DNA of 64,000 bases, taken from NCBI GenBank assembly GCA_017794705.1, contig CP051235.1, forward strand, positions 621,010 to 685,009, in the 5' to 3' direction. Under the pieces are notes generated by a model, which did no database searches, was not told the DNA's origin, and worked only from the letters and a program-made list of their open reading frames with translations. This DNA is from Devosia sp. GTDB taxonomy: Bacteria; Pseudomonadota; Alphaproteobacteria; Rhizobiales; Devosiaceae. Position numbers and translations under genes: made by a program. The stretch's first letter is position 1. Each line of letters opens with the position of its first letter. Below are positions 44,759 through 52,878 of the stretch, piece after piece.

Positions 44759-45167
44759 CAGAGCAGGCGCGGGGCGGTGAACACCTCGATCCTAAGTAGT
44801 TAGTGTGAGGCGCACAACGCCCCGCGCAACCGGGATTTGTGGACTATGACGAACGGGCCGGGGCCCTCCGGAGCCCCGCGGATGCGCCATGCCCCTGATT
44901 TGTCCAGTTGCCGGATTCTAGACCGGCTTCCCGAACGGACATGTCATTCTCAATCATGAGAATGACGCGCAACCCATATCAGACGGCTGCGCAGCGTCTT
45001 GCACTTGCCCCCTGGCCGAGGGCTACCTGACCGCTTTACCCTGAAACGGGACGACTCCCGTTCCACACCGGCCGATCCCCGCCAATCACTCGTTTGCAAC
45101 CGTGCTCAAGTGCGGGCACCTGTGAGACAGTATGCAGGACGGTTTAGGGGCGGGGATAAGTTTTTTT
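44759..45167 (-). repeat. Composite repeat, family 1, copy B
   Basis: Inverted copy of 22692-23114. The ~165-base block (GCGCAACCCATATCAGACGG to GGGCACCTGTG on this strand) is almost identical. The middle differs and here holds its own inverted repeat, GTCATTCTCAATCATGAGAA followed by TGAC. The other flank (CAGAGCAGGCGCGGGGCGGT to TTTGTCCA) matches again. It is non-coding. Confidence 0.85.
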
Positions 45168-45305
45168 GTCTCACGGTGCGCACCGCTACGGGCATGACGG
45201 CGCTAAAGCCGCGCCTATGCCCTCGGCTGCACCTGCGACGGCGCGGCGAAATTGTTCGCCGGGGTCCTCAGCTGCGCTTCGTCCCGTCCCTCGCTGATGC
45301 TCAAG
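45160..45305 (+). repeat. Composite repeat, family 2, copy C
   Basis: TTTTTTTGTCTCACGGTGCG, a variable stem (ATGACGGCGCTAAAGCCGCG), CGACGGCGCGGCGAAATTGT, CGCCGGGGTCCTCAGC and TCGTCCCGTCCCTCGCTGA. It directly abuts the end of family-1 copy B. The next ~110 bases to the Anbu stop hold nothing recognisable. Confidence 0.78.
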
Positions 45306-45418
45306 ACCGAAACCCGCAGCTTGTCGTCGTGGGGCGAAGCGAATGGGGCGTGGCTGCGGGAGATGGCCTGGCGGGTGTGGTGTCAGCGCAGGCCGTGCCT
45401 GTCTTTAAACTGAACTGC

Positions 45419-46156
45419 TCAGGGCTTGAATTCGAACTTGGGCAGCGATTCAAAGGCCCTTTGCAGGGCGGTGCCCCATTCGTTGGAGATGTGCTGGAAA
45501 TAGGGGTCGTCGCGCTCGACGCGGGCGGAGCGGCCTATATGCAAGCTGCCTGACTCGTAGATTTGCCAATCAATGGGCAGGTCCACCGAAATATTGGCGC
45601 GGATTGTGGAATCGAACGAGACAAGCAAAAGCTTGATGGCGTCCTCAAAACTCATGTCGGGATTGTAGGCGCGGATGATGATCGGCTTGCCGTACTTGGT
45701 CTCGCCGATCTGGAAGAACCGCGTGTCGCCTGAGGCCTCGATGAAATTGCCTTCCGGATAAACGAGAAACAGCCGCGGTTCGCCGCCCTGGATCTGGCCG
45801 CCGACAATCAGGCTCGCTGCAAAGGGAGAATCGGCTTTCTGGCCGCTGGTGCCGCGGCTGCCGATCACCTCGGTCAGCGTCTCGCCCACCAGTTTGGCGA
45901 CCTGGAACATGGAAGGCACGGCCATGATATCCGGATCGCGGTCGCCGGGGGCCTTGGAACGTTCCTCGAGCAGGCTGACCACGGCCTGCGTGGTCGCCAG
46001 GTTTCCCGCCGTCAGCAGCGTGATGACGCGCTCGCCGGGCCGTTCCCAGGTGAACATTTTCTTGAACATGGAGACGTTGTCGACACCGGCGTTGGTCCGC
46101 GTGTCGGACATGAAGACCAGACCCTTGTTCAGGCGCAAACCAACGCAATAGCTCAT
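45419..46156 (-). CDS. Anbu, proteasome-type protease (bacterial proteasome homologue), 245 aa
   Basis: Ntn-hydrolase-fold ancestral beta subunit; Anbu forms open helical or washer-like rings. The start MSYCVGLRLNKGLVFMSDTR is followed by TNAGVDNVSMFKKMF. After Met removal the first residue is Ser, where many Anbu and proteasomes have Thr; Asp17 (SDTR) is conserved and Lys31/Lys32 lie near the expected Lys33. Later blocks include FLVYPEGNFIEAS, IGETKYGKPIIIRAY and LLVSFDSTIRANISVDLPID. It is last in a four-gene operon with ATP-grasp, alpha-E and transglutaminase genes, 38 bases after the latter. Its substrate is unknown. The frame runs 4 codons further to 46168. Confidence 0.94.
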   Translation of the reverse strand: MSYCVGLRLNKGLVFMSDTRTNAGVDNVSMFKKMFTWERPGERVITLLTAGNLATTQAVVSLLEERSKAPGDRDPDIMAVPSMFQVAKLVGETLTEVIGSRGTSGQKADSPFAASLIVGGQIQGGEPRLFLVYPEGNFIEASGDTRFFQIGETKYGKPIIIRAYNPDMSFEDAIKLLLVSFDSTIRANISVDLPIDWQIYESGSLHIGRSARVERDDPYFQHISNEWGTALQRAFESLPKFEFKP

Positions 46157-46194
46157 AAAACGACTCAAACGCCCTTCAGGGTTGAAGCCGAATT

Positions 46195-46995
46195 CTACTG
46201 CTGAACCTGCAGGGAGACAATCATGTGTTCATTGGCCGAGCCGCGCCGCAGGCCCGTGGTGGGGGCGCAATCTGAATAGTCGAGCCCCGTGGCAACGCGG
46301 ATGTAGCGGGCGTCAGGCGATATGCCATTGGACACGTCAAACGCCACCCAGCCGAGCCCCGGCACGTGCGCCTCGGCCCAGGCGTGTCCGGCGTCCTGGT
46401 CAACCCGGTCGTTCATCATCAGGTAGCCGCCGACATAGCGGGCCGGATAGCCCATGTGCCGGGCGGCGGTGACAAAGATATGCGCATGGTCCTGACAGAC
46501 GCCGGTGCCCGATTCGAGCGCTGACTCGGCATCAGTCAACGCATCGGTGGTGCCGGTGCGGTAGGTCACGTTCTCCGCCACGTGGGCCGAAAGGGCATGC
46601 AACTTCGCGACGTCGTTTTCAAATTCGCTGCCCAGATCGCGCACCAGCCGCCTTATCCCCGCGCCCAGTTTGGTCAGCGCAGTCGAGCGCTGATAGAGCC
46701 ACAGAGGTGCGTCGCCACGATGGGCGCCGAGAATTCCGGCATTGTCGACCGTTTCCACCTCGCCTGTACAACGGACTGTGATGTCTGTGCGGCCCGGCGC
46801 GAAGCTGACCAGCTGTACCACGTTGAGGTGGTGATCCTCGTATTCCACCTCGACCGAGCCGCCCTCCACATCCACCTGCCAGCTCAGGACGGACTGGCCG
46901 TGCGCCGATTTCGGCGTCAGCCGCAATTGCTGCACGGCAAAGGGCACGGGCTCGTCGTAGTGGTATCGGGTCACGTGGGAAACATTCAGCCGCAT
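46195..46995 (-). CDS. Transglutaminase-like protein of the Anbu operon, 266 aa
   Basis: Papain-fold transglutaminase-like hydrolase. The N-terminal beta domain (MRLNVSHVTRYHYDEPVPFA) is followed by a catalytic domain with Cys in ALESGTGVCQDHAHIFVTAA, His in DAGHAWAEAHVPGLGW and Asp in VAFDVSNGISPDAR, all present. Such proteins are always near alpha-E and circularly permuted ATP-grasp genes and are thought to cleave or transfer amide bonds. It lies 3 bases after the alpha-E gene. Confidence 0.94.
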   Translation of the reverse strand: MRLNVSHVTRYHYDEPVPFAVQQLRLTPKSAHGQSVLSWQVDVEGGSVEVEYEDHHLNVVQLVSFAPGRTDITVRCTGEVETVDNAGILGAHRGDAPLWLYQRSTALTKLGAGIRRLVRDLGSEFENDVAKLHALSAHVAENVTYRTGTTDALTDAESALESGTGVCQDHAHIFVTAARHMGYPARYVGGYLMMNDRVDQDAGHAWAEAHVPGLGWVAFDVSNGISPDARYIRVATGLDYSDCAPTTGLRRGSANEHMIVSLQVQQ

Positions 46996-46998
46996 GGT

Positions 46999-47940
46999 CT
47001 ATCCGTAGAACCGGTAGTCGGTTTCAATCTGGCTGCCGAGGGCGGCATTGTCGCGAATGAACCCCTCAAGGAATTCGTGCAGCCCCATGGCGAAAACATC
47101 CTCGATCCGGACCGAGCGCAATTGTTCGGCGATCTGGCGGGATTGCCGGTGGCAGGCCAGTTCCTCGCCGTACTCACGTTCCAGATAATTGAGATTGCTG
47201 GAGATTTCGGCGTAGCAGAAGGCCAGCGAGCGCGGCAGGCGGCGGTCCAGAATCAGGAAATCGGCGATCGAGGCAGCGCTGACATCGCCCTCGTTCAGCC
47301 AGTGATAGGACCGGTGCGCCGAGACCGAGCGCAGGATGGTTTCCCACTGGACATTGTCCAGCGAGCCGCCCACCGAAGCGGTTGAGGGCAGCAGCACATA
47401 GTATTTCACGTCGAGGATACGGGCGGTGTTGTCGGCGCGTTCAACGAAGGTGCCGAGACGGGAGAAGTCGAATACTTCGTTGCGCAGCATGGTGCCGTGC
47501 AGCGTGCCGCGCACGAGGCTCGACTGGCGGCGGATTTCGCCCAGCACTGCAGGCAATTCGCGCTCGCGCACCGCGTGCTTCAGGGCATCATTGAGCGCCA
47601 TCCAGCTTTCGTTCACGGCCTCCCAGACTTCACGGGTCAGCGCCGTGCGCACCAGCCGGGCGTTGCTGCGGGCGGCATCCATCATGTTGAGCACGCTGGA
47701 GGGATTGGTCTTGTCGCGCAGAAGGAAGTCGATGACGGCGGCGGATGTGATTTCCTCGTGCCGCTCAAAGAAGGCGTTGCGCACACCGGAAGTCGTGAGC
47801 AGCGAGGCCCATTCCTCGTCACTCGAGGCGGCGCGGGTCAGGGCCATGCGGAATCCGGCCTCGAGCAGGCGCGCGATGTTCTCGCTGCGCTCGAGATAGC
47901 GGAACATCCAGAACAGGCCCCCTGCGGTCTTGCCTAACAT
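46999..47940 (-). CDS. Alpha-E domain protein, 313 aa
   Basis: All-helical alpha-E family protein. Starts MLGKTAGGLFWMFRYLERSE and has family blocks such as NIARLLEAGFRMAL, FSRLGTFVERADNTARILDV, KYYVLLPS and HRSYHWLNEG. The family is found almost only next to circularly permuted ATP-grasp and transglutaminase genes and has no proven activity; conserved Glu/Arg suggest a ligand site. It lies 7 bases after the ATP-grasp gene. Confidence 0.94.
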   Translation of the reverse strand: MLGKTAGGLFWMFRYLERSENIARLLEAGFRMALTRAASSDEEWASLLTTSGVRNAFFERHEEITSAAVIDFLLRDKTNPSSVLNMMDAARSNARLVRTALTREVWEAVNESWMALNDALKHAVRERELPAVLGEIRRQSSLVRGTLHGTMLRNEVFDFSRLGTFVERADNTARILDVKYYVLLPSTASVGGSLDNVQWETILRSVSAHRSYHWLNEGDVSAASIADFLILDRRLPRSLAFCYAEISSNLNYLEREYGEELACHRQSRQIAEQLRSVRIEDVFAMGLHEFLEGFIRDNAALGSQIETDYRFYG

Positions 47941-47947
47941 GCTGCGG

Positions 47948-49375
47948 CTAGTCCTCCAGAACCCAGGTGTCTTTGGTGCCGCCGCCCTGGCTGGAATTGA
48001 CCACCAGCGAGCCCTTTTTGAGGGCGACGCGGGTCAGGCCGCCGGGGACGATGTGGATGCCCTGCCCGGACACCAGCACATAGGGCCGCAGATCGACGTG
48101 ACGCGGGGCAAGCCCCTGTTTTGTCATGATCGGCACGGTGGAGAGGGCAAGCGTCGGCTGGGCGATATAGGCGCCCGGACGGGCCTTCAGCTTCTGACGG
48201 AACTTGGCCAGTTCGCGCTTGGAAGCGGCGGGCCCGACCAGCATGCCGTAGCCGCCGGAGCCGTGCACTTCCTTGACCACCAGTTCGTCTAGATGATCGA
48301 GCACGAAGGCGAGCGAATCCGGTTCCGAACAACGGTAGGTCGGCACATTGTTCAGGATCGGCTTTTCGCCGGTGTAAAATTCGACGATATCTGGAATGTA
48401 GGAATAGATGGCCTTGTCATCGGCGATGCCGGTGCCCGGCGCGTTGGCAATGGTGATGCCGCCGGCGCGGTAGACATCCATGATTCCGGGGATGCCCAGC
48501 GTCGACGAGGGCTCGAAGCTCAGCGGGTCGAGATAATTGTCGTCGACGCGCCGGTAGAGGACGTCGATGGGCTTGAAGCCCCGGGTGGTGCGCATGGCCA
48601 CCCTGCCCTCATGCACCCGCAGATCGTGCCCCTCGACAAGTTCGGCGCCCATCTGGTCGGCGAGGTAGGAGTGTTCGTAATATGCGGAGTTGTAGATGCC
48701 TGGCGTCAGCACCGCGATTACCGGTTTTCCCTCACAGGCCGGCGGCGCGCAGGCTGAAAGGGATTGCCGCAGCCGGTCGGGATAGTCGCTGACCCGGCGC
48801 ACCCGGTTGCGGGTGAACAGTTCGGGGAACATCTGCAGCATCGTCTCCCGGTTCTCCAGCATATAGGAGACGCCGGAAGGGGTGCGCGCATTGTCCTCAA
48901 GCACGTAGAATTCGCCTTCGCCGGTGCAGACGAGGTCGGTGCCCACAATGTGCGTGTAAACACCACCGGGCGGAGTGAAACCGATCATCCTGGGTTCGAA
49001 AGCTTCGTTGTGGGCGATCAGGTCCGCCGGGATGCGGCCGGCGCGGATGATTTCCTGACGGTGGTAGATATCGTGCAGAAAGGCATTGATCGCCCGCACG
49101 CGCTGTTCGATGCCGCGTGACAGGCTCGACCATTCGCGGGCCGAGATGATGCGCGGGATGATGTCGAACGGGATCAGCCGCTCGGTCGCCTCGGACTGGC
49201 CATAGACGTTGAAAGTGATGCCGGTGCGGCGGAAAAAGCTCTCCGCCTCGGTGAGCTTCTTGAGCAGTTGTTTGGGGTCTTCGCCATCAAGCCACTGGGC
49301 GTAGGCCTGATACGGCTCCCGCGTACCGCCCTGAGATTGCAGCATTTCGTTGAAGAAATTTGCCTCTGTGCTCAT
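47948..49375 (-). CDS. Circularly permuted ATP-grasp protein (type 2), 475 aa
   Basis: ATP-grasp carboxylate-amine ligase predicted to form peptide or amide bonds. Motifs: RRTGITFNVYGQSEATERLI, HNEAFEPRMIGFTPPGGVYT, FYVLEDNARTPSGVSYMLEN (Mg/ATP acidic cluster), YRRVDDNYLDPLSFEPSSTL, IANAPGTGIADDKAIYSYIP and VKEVHGSGGYGMLVGP (ATP loop). The ATG at 49375 (MSTEANFFNEML) gives the usual start. It is first in the four-gene Anbu operon. Confidence 0.95.
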   Translation of the reverse strand: MSTEANFFNEMLQSQGGTREPYQAYAQWLDGEDPKQLLKKLTEAESFFRRTGITFNVYGQSEATERLIPFDIIPRIISAREWSSLSRGIEQRVRAINAFLHDIYHRQEIIRAGRIPADLIAHNEAFEPRMIGFTPPGGVYTHIVGTDLVCTGEGEFYVLEDNARTPSGVSYMLENRETMLQMFPELFTRNRVRRVSDYPDRLRQSLSACAPPACEGKPVIAVLTPGIYNSAYYEHSYLADQMGAELVEGHDLRVHEGRVAMRTTRGFKPIDVLYRRVDDNYLDPLSFEPSSTLGIPGIMDVYRAGGITIANAPGTGIADDKAIYSYIPDIVEFYTGEKPILNNVPTYRCSEPDSLAFVLDHLDELVVKEVHGSGGYGMLVGPAASKRELAKFRQKLKARPGAYIAQPTLALSTVPIMTKQGLAPRHVDLRPYVLVSGQGIHIVPGGLTRVALKKGSLVVNSSQGGGTKDTWVLED

Positions 49376-49475
49376 GCACATACACTTGCACGGCGCTTCG
49401 CGCCTGCCAAGCGGGGCACGGCAAATCTGCAAGCAAACCCCGCATGCAGCCGCTGCATGGCAGGTCCCGCCGGCA

Positions 49476-49509
49476 GCAAAAACCCCGGCCCGAAGTTCGG
49501 ACCGGGGTT
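49476..49509 (-). terminator. Rho-independent terminator after the aldehyde/ABC operon
   Basis: AACCCCGG-C-CCGAA-G-TTCGG-A-CCGGGGTT, a long nearly perfect stem; on the minus strand it is followed by TTTGCTGCC after GGGGTT, giving a T-run. It separates the ALDH operon from the Anbu operon. Confidence 0.88.
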
Positions 49510-49531
49510 CGACAAGCCGAAACTTGGATGA

Positions 49532-50989
49532 CTAGAACATTGGCGGGTACGCCCGTCCGCCACGCTCCATGGTTACCCAACGAGTCTCGGTAAAGGTCTC
49601 CATCGACCAGCGGCCCCCATGTTTGCCCGAGCCGGAGGCCTTGAAGCCACCGAACGGCACATGCGGTTCGTCGTTCACCGGCGAGCAATTGATGTGGCAG
49701 TTGCCGGTATCGAGCTGATTGACGATGCCCAGACCGCGCTCCTCGTCGGCGGTCATCACACCGGCGGTCAGGCCATATTCGGTGTCGTTGGCCAACTGGA
49801 TGGCCTCTTCGTCGCTGCGCACCTTGAACACCGAACAGACCGGACCGAAGCTTTCCTGCGTATAGAGCAGCATCTCGGGCGTGACGCCGGTAAATACGGT
49901 GGGGGTGACGAAACGCCCGTTGATTTCGCCGCCGGTCAGGATCTTGGCGCCCTTTTCCCGGGCGTCGGCGAACTGCGCCTTCAGCCGGTCGGTGGCACGA
50001 TCGTTGATCACCGGGCCGAGCGTATTGGCCTTGTCGGCGCTGTCGCCGACGGTCAGCTTTTTCACGCGCGGCAAGAACTGTTCCATGAACTTGTCATAGA
50101 CCTTTTCATGCACGATCACGCGTTCCACAGACATGCAGATCTGGCCCTGGTGCATGAAGGCCCCGAAGTTGGCGGCCTGAGTGGCGCGATCGAGGTCGGC
50201 ATCGTCGCAGACAATGATCGAGTTCTTGCCACCCAGTTCGACGCAGCATTTCTTCAGGTGCGCGCCCGCCTTGGCGGCCACAACGCGGCCGACGGCTGTT
50301 GAACCTGTGAAGCTGATCCCCTTGACCAGCGGGTTCTCGATCAGTTCATCGCCGACCGCGGCGACATTGTCGCGCGAGCAGGTCACCACGTTGAACACGC
50401 CTTCGGGCAGTCCAGCTTCCTCAAAGATTTCAGCAAAAAGAATGCCGCCCAGCCACGGGGTGTCTTCCGACGGCTTGAGGACAATCGTGTTGCCCGCCAC
50501 GAGCGGGAACATGAAGCCGCGCGCCGAAAGGATCAGCGGGAAGTTCCATGGGCTGATCACCGAGATCACGCCCATCGGCCGCCGGATCGCGAGTGAAAGC
50601 TTGTTGTGTTCTGACGGCAGAACCTCGCCGATCGAGCCATAATTGGCAGCCGCAGCGGCGGGGAAAATCTCGGCCGTGTAGCCCGTCTCGAACATGCCCT
50701 TGCCGAACCAGCCGCCGCCTTCGGCCTGTACGGCCTCCACGATCTCATCGCGGCGGCGTTCGAAAATCTCACCAGCCTTGAGCATGATGTGCGAGCGCTC
50801 GTGGAACGGTTTGGCCGCCCAGGCCGGGAATGCGGCATGAGCCGCTTCGATGGCTGCACGGGTTTCCGCGACACCGGCATCGGGGATGTTGGCCCACACA
50901 GAGCCATCCGAAGGATTGTAGTCGGGGAACGTGCTGGCTGTGGTCATCCAGCCACCGCCCACATACATGCCGTCCAGTAATTTGGCCAT
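49532..50989 (-). CDS. Aldehyde dehydrogenase, vanillin/benzaldehyde-dehydrogenase-like, 485 aa
   Basis: NAD(P)-dependent oxidation of an aldehyde to its acid. Motifs: VISPWNFPLILSARG, GISFTGSTAVGRVV, catalytic Glu in CCVELGGKNSIIV, catalytic Cys in FMHQGQICMSVERV, then QESFGPVCSVFKV and HVPFGGFKASGSGKHGG. The ICMS/ER surroundings and the GFK-x-SG end suggest the vanillin/benzaldehyde dehydrogenase clade. The ATG at 50989 follows GAGGAGGTCTGTC; the frame runs on into basic low-complexity sequence that overlaps the upstream gene. It is last in the operon. Confidence 0.9.
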   Translation of the reverse strand: MAKLLDGMYVGGGWMTTASTFPDYNPSDGSVWANIPDAGVAETRAAIEAAHAAFPAWAAKPFHERSHIMLKAGEIFERRRDEIVEAVQAEGGGWFGKGMFETGYTAEIFPAAAAANYGSIGEVLPSEHNKLSLAIRRPMGVISVISPWNFPLILSARGFMFPLVAGNTIVLKPSEDTPWLGGILFAEIFEEAGLPEGVFNVVTCSRDNVAAVGDELIENPLVKGISFTGSTAVGRVVAAKAGAHLKKCCVELGGKNSIIVCDDADLDRATQAANFGAFMHQGQICMSVERVIVHEKVYDKFMEQFLPRVKKLTVGDSADKANTLGPVINDRATDRLKAQFADAREKGAKILTGGEINGRFVTPTVFTGVTPEMLLYTQESFGPVCSVFKVRSDEEAIQLANDTEYGLTAGVMTADEERGLGIVNQLDTGNCHINCSPVNDEPHVPFGGFKASGSGKHGGRWSMETFTETRWVTMERGGRAYPPMF

Positions 50990-51014
50990 GACAGACCTCC
51001 TCGTGAATTGACGC

Positions 51015-52157
51015 CTATTTCTGCTTTTTCTTCTTGGACTTTTTGGCCTTTTTGTCTTTCTTGGCCTTCTTGTCCTTTTTCTTTGGTTTCTCGGCTGCAA
51101 CCGGCACTACTGCGGAGTGCTGCTCTGCAAATTCCTGCCGTTTGGCTGCCACGTGCGCTGCCAGAACAGAGGTGGCCCGGCTGGCCATTTCGCTGGCCCG
51201 ATTGCTCAGGTCTTCGGCTTCGCGTGACATGATAATCGGCTCCCCTTTTGCTTTGATTTGTTGCGCGTGTTTCGAACTCGTGCCGTTCATTTGGCCGCCG
51301 CTGCGCAGGCGTTCGACATGAGCGCGCTGGATTTCGGTTGCGCGGGCGGCGAGATCGGACGCTGTTTCGGCCCGGTTCGAGCGTGGCGCCAGCCGGACGG
51401 CCTGCCTGTTCTGCACCTCTCCGAGCCGCCGGTAAGCGCCATCGTTGGCGACACCGCCCAGATATGCGGCCTGCACGGCGGGGTCATTGGCCATTTCCCG
51501 GGCGCGTCCCTCGCCGGTGATATGCCCGTTTTCGAGCAAATAGGCACGGTCGGCGATGGCAAGGCTCTGCTTGGCGTTCTGTTCGACCAGCAGAATGCCT
51601 ACACCCGTATCTCGCACGTCCTTCAGCGATTTGAACAGTTCGCCACACAAGAGCGGTGACAGCCCCAGCGACGGTTCGTCGAGCATCAATATCTTGGGGT
51701 TGGACATCAGCGCCCGGCCGATGGCGACCATTTGTTGTTCACCGCCGGACATGGTGCGGGCGATCTGGCCCAGCCGTTCGGATAGCTTGGGGAACAGGGC
51801 CAGAACCTTGGCATATTGCGCATCGCGCTCGGCGCGGGCCTGTTTGCCGTAGGCGCCCAATTCCAGGTTTTCGGCTACCGTCAGGTCACCGAAAATGCCC
51901 CGTCCTTCGGGCACCAGTGCAATTCCCTGCTCGACGATCCTGTTGGCAGTCATCGTGGTGATGTCGGTGCCATCGATGCTCACGTTCGCCCCAGGGGCGG
52001 GTTTCACCATGCCGCTGATCGCTTTGAGGAACGTGCTTTTGCCGGCGCCATTGGCGCCGAGGATCACGCAGATTTCGCCCTGCCCGACGTGAACCGACAC
52101 ATCTTCAAGCGCCCGGTGCGCGCCGTAGGTCACGCTGATGTGGTTCGCCTCAAGCAT
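51015..52157 (-). CDS. LivF-like ABC ATPase with 145-residue basic C-terminal extension, 380 aa
   Basis: ATPase of a branched-chain-type (HAAT) ABC importer. Residues 1-235 are a complete LivF: Walker A GANGAGKSTFLK, Q-loop VPEGRGIFG, signature TMSGGEQQMVAIGRAL, Walker B ILMLDEPSLGLSP and the H-loop replaced by VEQNA as in the family. Residues 236-380 are extra: two copies of an Ala/Arg helical motif (LAARATEIQRAHVERLR and MASRATSVLAAHVAAKR) and a final poly-lysine tail (KKDKKAKKSKKKKQK). Normal LivF ends near 235-240. The ATG at 52157 overlaps the LivG stop by 8 bases. Confidence 0.9.
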   Translation of the reverse strand: MLEANHISVTYGAHRALEDVSVHVGQGEICVILGANGAGKSTFLKAISGMVKPAPGANVSIDGTDITTMTANRIVEQGIALVPEGRGIFGDLTVAENLELGAYGKQARAERDAQYAKVLALFPKLSERLGQIARTMSGGEQQMVAIGRALMSNPKILMLDEPSLGLSPLLCGELFKSLKDVRDTGVGILLVEQNAKQSLAIADRAYLLENGHITGEGRAREMANDPAVQAAYLGGVANDGAYRRLGEVQNRQAVRLAPRSNRAETASDLAARATEIQRAHVERLRSGGQMNGTSSKHAQQIKAKGEPIIMSREAEDLSNRASEMASRATSVLAAHVAAKRQEFAEQHSAVVPVAAEKPKKKDKKAKKDKKAKKSKKKKQK

Positions 52158-52878
52158 CGGCGTCACCCAGATAGGCGCGCACGACTTCGGGGTCGGCCAG
52201 CACCTGGTTGACTTCGCCATCGGCGATCTTGACGCCGCTCGACATCACCACACAGCGGTCGCACAGTGAGCGGATCGCATCCATCACATGTTCGACCATG
52301 ATGATGGTCAGCCCCTCGTTGCGCAGGTCGCGGATCAGCGAAATGCCGATCTTGAGTTCGGATGGATTGAGCCCCGCCAGCCACTCGTCCAGCAGCAATA
52401 CGCTGGGGTTGCCGGCCAGCGCGCGGGCCAGTTCCAGGCGCTTCTGATCGATATAGGTCATGGCACCGGTTGGTGAGTCACCCCGGTCACTTAGCCCGAC
52501 TTTTTCAAGCAGAGATTCGGCCAGTTCCTCCGCCTCATCGCCCCATACGTGGGTATGTCCGAACACGGCCCCGGCGATGACGTTCTCGCGCGCCGTCAGG
52601 CCCGGCAGTACCTTCACCAGTTGAAAGGTCCGCGAGATTCCCTGCCGCGCAATCTTGTGCGCCGGTTGGCCGGAAATCAGCGCGCCGTTGAGACTGATGT
52701 TGCCCGAGGTCGGTTTCAGCGCCCCCGAAATGAGGTTGAGCAGCGTCGTCTTGCCTGAGCCGTTCGGGCCGATGAGGCCGATTAGTTCACCTTCGTTGAT
52801 GTCGAACGAGACCTCGTTGACGGCGACAAGACCGCCAAACTTCTTGGTGGCACCAGCGACGGAAAGGACGTGGTTCAT
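52150..52878 (-). CDS. LivG-like ABC transporter ATPase, 242 aa
   Basis: Second ATPase of the importer. Walker A IGPNGSGKTTLLNLI, signature in the variant form TYIDQKRLELARALAG, Walker B VLLLDEWLAGLNPSE and the H-loop IMVEHVMDAIR. The TYIDQ signature and LLLDEWLAGLNP form recur in importers near aromatic catabolism genes. It overlaps the livM-like stop by 4 bases (ATGA), so the cassette is translationally coupled. Confidence 0.93.
   Translation of the reverse strand: MNHVLSVAGATKKFGGLVAVNEVSFDINEGELIGLIGPNGSGKTTLLNLISGALKPTSGNISLNGALISGQPAHKIARQGISRTFQLVKVLPGLTARENVIAGAVFGHTHVWGDEAEELAESLLEKVGLSDRGDSPTGAMTYIDQKRLELARALAGNPSVLLLDEWLAGLNPSELKIGISLIRDLRNEGLTIIMVEHVMDAIRSLCDRCVVMSSGVKIADGEVNQVLADPEVVRAYLGDADA

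Noticed and set aside
44228..45553. Two ORFs of 137 and 184 codons in the repeat region
   Set aside because: They consist of repeat sequence found elsewhere in the window, and the longer one also runs into the Anbu gene's antisense; no independent coding signal.
52150..52878. Loss of function in LivG-like ATPase because its signature is TYIDQ rather than LSGGQ
   Set aside because: This variant is common in HAAT-type importers; Walker A and B are intact.
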